64,000 nucleotides of DNA from positions 124,001 through 188,000 of the forward strand of contig JAPFFF010000043.1 of the NCBI GenBank assembly GCA_039105265.1. The letters run 5' to 3'. The position numbers and the translations under genes are program-made. The notes under the pieces were generated by a model. It was not told the origin of the DNA. It saw only the letters and a list, made by a program, of their open reading frames with translations, and did no database searches. Of this stretch, positions 62,769-64,000 are shown in pieces. The stretch is from Tritrichomonas musculus (taxonomy: Eukaryota > Parabasalia > Tritrichomonadida > Tritrichomonadidae). The first letter of the stretch is position 1. Each line of letters begins with the position of its first letter.

Positions 62769-64000
62769 ATGGTGGAGTTGAGTTTTCTTCGATTTCTATA
62801 TCCTTTGTATCGAGACATGTATGTCTTTTATCCATTTCATTCATATTTTCATTGGGGAAAGACCATTCTTATTTTCGGACAATTGATATTTATTTTATTT
62901 CAGTCAACCCAACCATCAAAATACTTTAAAGATATTGAAGAGCAAAGATTTTTTCATAAAATTTTGTCGTTTCTCTATTTTCTCCCGTGGATCTTTGGCA
63001 CCCAAACATTGAAATATGATTCAATAATTTGGCTTATATTTAATCTACTCTTTGTTACTTTTATAATTATTTTAGCATTTTTATCATACAAACAAAGTTA
63101 TACTCCCAACTGTTTTTTCATTTGGGGCCGTTTATATCCTCAATTAATTGTTCCAATTTTTTCGATTCCTCTTTTTTTCCGAATTTCGTTAATGGTCGAA
63201 CGTTTGATTGATAATCAAAGCAAAGATAACATTATAACGTTAGTATTATATTGTCTTAGTCTAATTATCTTCATTTTCAGTCAATTTATTTCATCAATTT
63301 TTTTGTTGCCAACTTTTTTCATGCCTGAATCAATTTTGGACGTTTACGATGGGAAATCTCATCTTTTTTTATACATAACGCAATTTTTATATTGCGTAAA
63401 TTACATGTTATTGCCATGTTGGAATTACGTTCCTTATTCTGGCCTGCTTTCGCTTGTTTATTTATTTTTATTGGTCATTCTTCTTTATTATCGAATGATT
63501 TCGGTTATTCACTTGTCATTATTTGGCCAATACATTGAATTATCTCCACTTTTTTCATTTCCTTTTATGATACTTGTGCACGTATTTGGCCAATTTCATT
63601 GGTTTATTAATTTTCTACTTCTATTGTTCGTTCATTTTGTCTTTTTCGTGTTGGTTGTTGTTGTTCATGATGTAATGAAAAAGAGTGTTTTTTGGCTTTT
63701 TAATCCTTTCATTTATAATGAGTCATTAATTATTAATATTCCAAAAATTTACATTTTAAAATTATCTTCTTCTATTCGTTTGTTAGTTAAATATAACTCG
63801 AATCCATCTGTTCTGGTTAGATTCATGGAATATCAAAAACAAACTCATTTAAGAACTTCATCATTCATTGAAATTTGTCGTTTTCTCGTCATTTTCCCAG
63901 AGTATCGACCAATGATGATGGATGAACTTAACAAGTATACATCAAAGTCAACATATAATCAATTCATTCTTTACATGTTCAAATATATTCTTGGTGTTAT
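62769..64000 (+). CDS. Multi-membrane N-terminus of a probable PAS/nucleotide-cyclase protein (runs off window)
   Basis: The frame starts at ATG 62769 (MVELSFLRFLYPLYRDMYVF) and stays open for 410 codons to the window end. It shows about nine strongly hydrophobic segments, for example TILIFGQLIFILFQ, IIWLIFNLLFVTFIIILAFL and NFLLLLFVHFVFFVLVVVVH. A cytosolic stretch follows with FIEICRFLVIFPEYRPMMMD. This layout matches the N-terminal part of the large trichomonad proteins that continue into PAS and class III adenylyl/guanylyl cyclase domains. The catalytic part is not in the window, so the enzyme activity is inferred. Relics of the same family lie at 49150-49950 and 51306-51540. Confidence 0.6.
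   Translation, partial: MVELSFLRFLYPLYRDMYVFYPFHSYFHWGKTILIFGQLIFILFQSTQPSKYFKDIEEQRFFHKILSFLYFLPWIFGTQTLKYDSIIWLIFNLLFVTFIIILAFLSYKQSYTPNCFFIWGRLYPQLIVPIFSIPLFFRISLMVERLIDNQSKDNIITLVLYCLSLIIFIFSQFISSIFLLPTFFMPESILDVYDGKSHLFLYITQFLYCVNYMLLPCWNYVPYSGLLSLVYLFLLVILLYYRMISVIHLSLFGQYIELSPLFSFPFMILVHVFGQFHWFINFLLLLFVHFVFFVLVVVVHDVMKKSVFWLFNPFIYNESLIINIPKIYILKLSSSIRLLVKYNSNPSVLVRFMEYQKQTHLRTSSFIEICRFLVIFPEYRPMMMDELNKYTSKSTYNQFILYMFKYILGV

Overview
The window looks like a parabasalid protist, most likely a Tritrichomonas-type trichomonad. The DNA is very AT-rich with long homopolymer runs, and the genes are intronless as far as I can see. The gene families are the ones trichomonads amplify: BspA-like LRR proteins, DUF3447/ankyrin proteins, BTB proteins with F5/8C domains, Pmp-like proteins, Sel1 proteins, multi-membrane PAS/cyclase proteins and MULE transposases. 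The genus is an inference; no rRNA or tRNA gene was seen.

Left part (1-17.4 kb): a truncated BspA-like LRR gene diverges from a GH95 alpha-fucosidase-like gene. Then come a broken unknown reading frame, a striking Cys/Trp/Gln-rich protein, and a four-RRM RNA-binding protein. A BTB/coiled-coil/F5-8C gene follows, split by a 1,578-bp transposon that has 9-bp target duplications. Next are a CCR4-NOT NOT2-like gene, a Pmp-like relic, and a truncated copy of the VPS13 5' end butted against that relic.

Middle (17.7-42.2 kb): a 2,502-aa VPS13 lipid-transfer protein, then about 4 kb of gene-free DNA with foldbacks and a pair of related hairpins. A decayed MULE transposase follows, with 121-bp tandem repeats upstream. 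Next is a 6.6-kb element with inverted arms of 2.3 and 2.9 kb, carrying GAA/GAT (acidic) repeats and flanked by a 10-bp direct repeat. A cluster of small foldbacks ends in a TTAA-flanked MITE.

Right part (42.2-64 kb): a broken Sel1 gene, then two copies of a DUF3447 gene on the same strand, 7.7 kb apart. Each copy is followed by a tandem array of ~187-bp ankyrin cassettes (five and eight), and each cassette is closed by the same stop-bearing linker. Between and around them lie relics of a cyclase gene, a third DUF3447 gene and a BTB gene, three near-perfect hairpins, and a GC-rich foldback. A USP7-like deubiquitinase, a TA-flanked MITE and a 14-bp minisatellite follow. The window ends in the membrane N-terminus of a probable PAS/cyclase protein.

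The genes are independently transcribed eukaryotic units, not operons. Intact ones serve housekeeping (VPS13, USP7-like, NOT2-like, RRM protein) or glycan use (GH95); the rest is a zone of repeat-driven gene birth and decay. No retrovirus-like or Polinton-like element was recognised.
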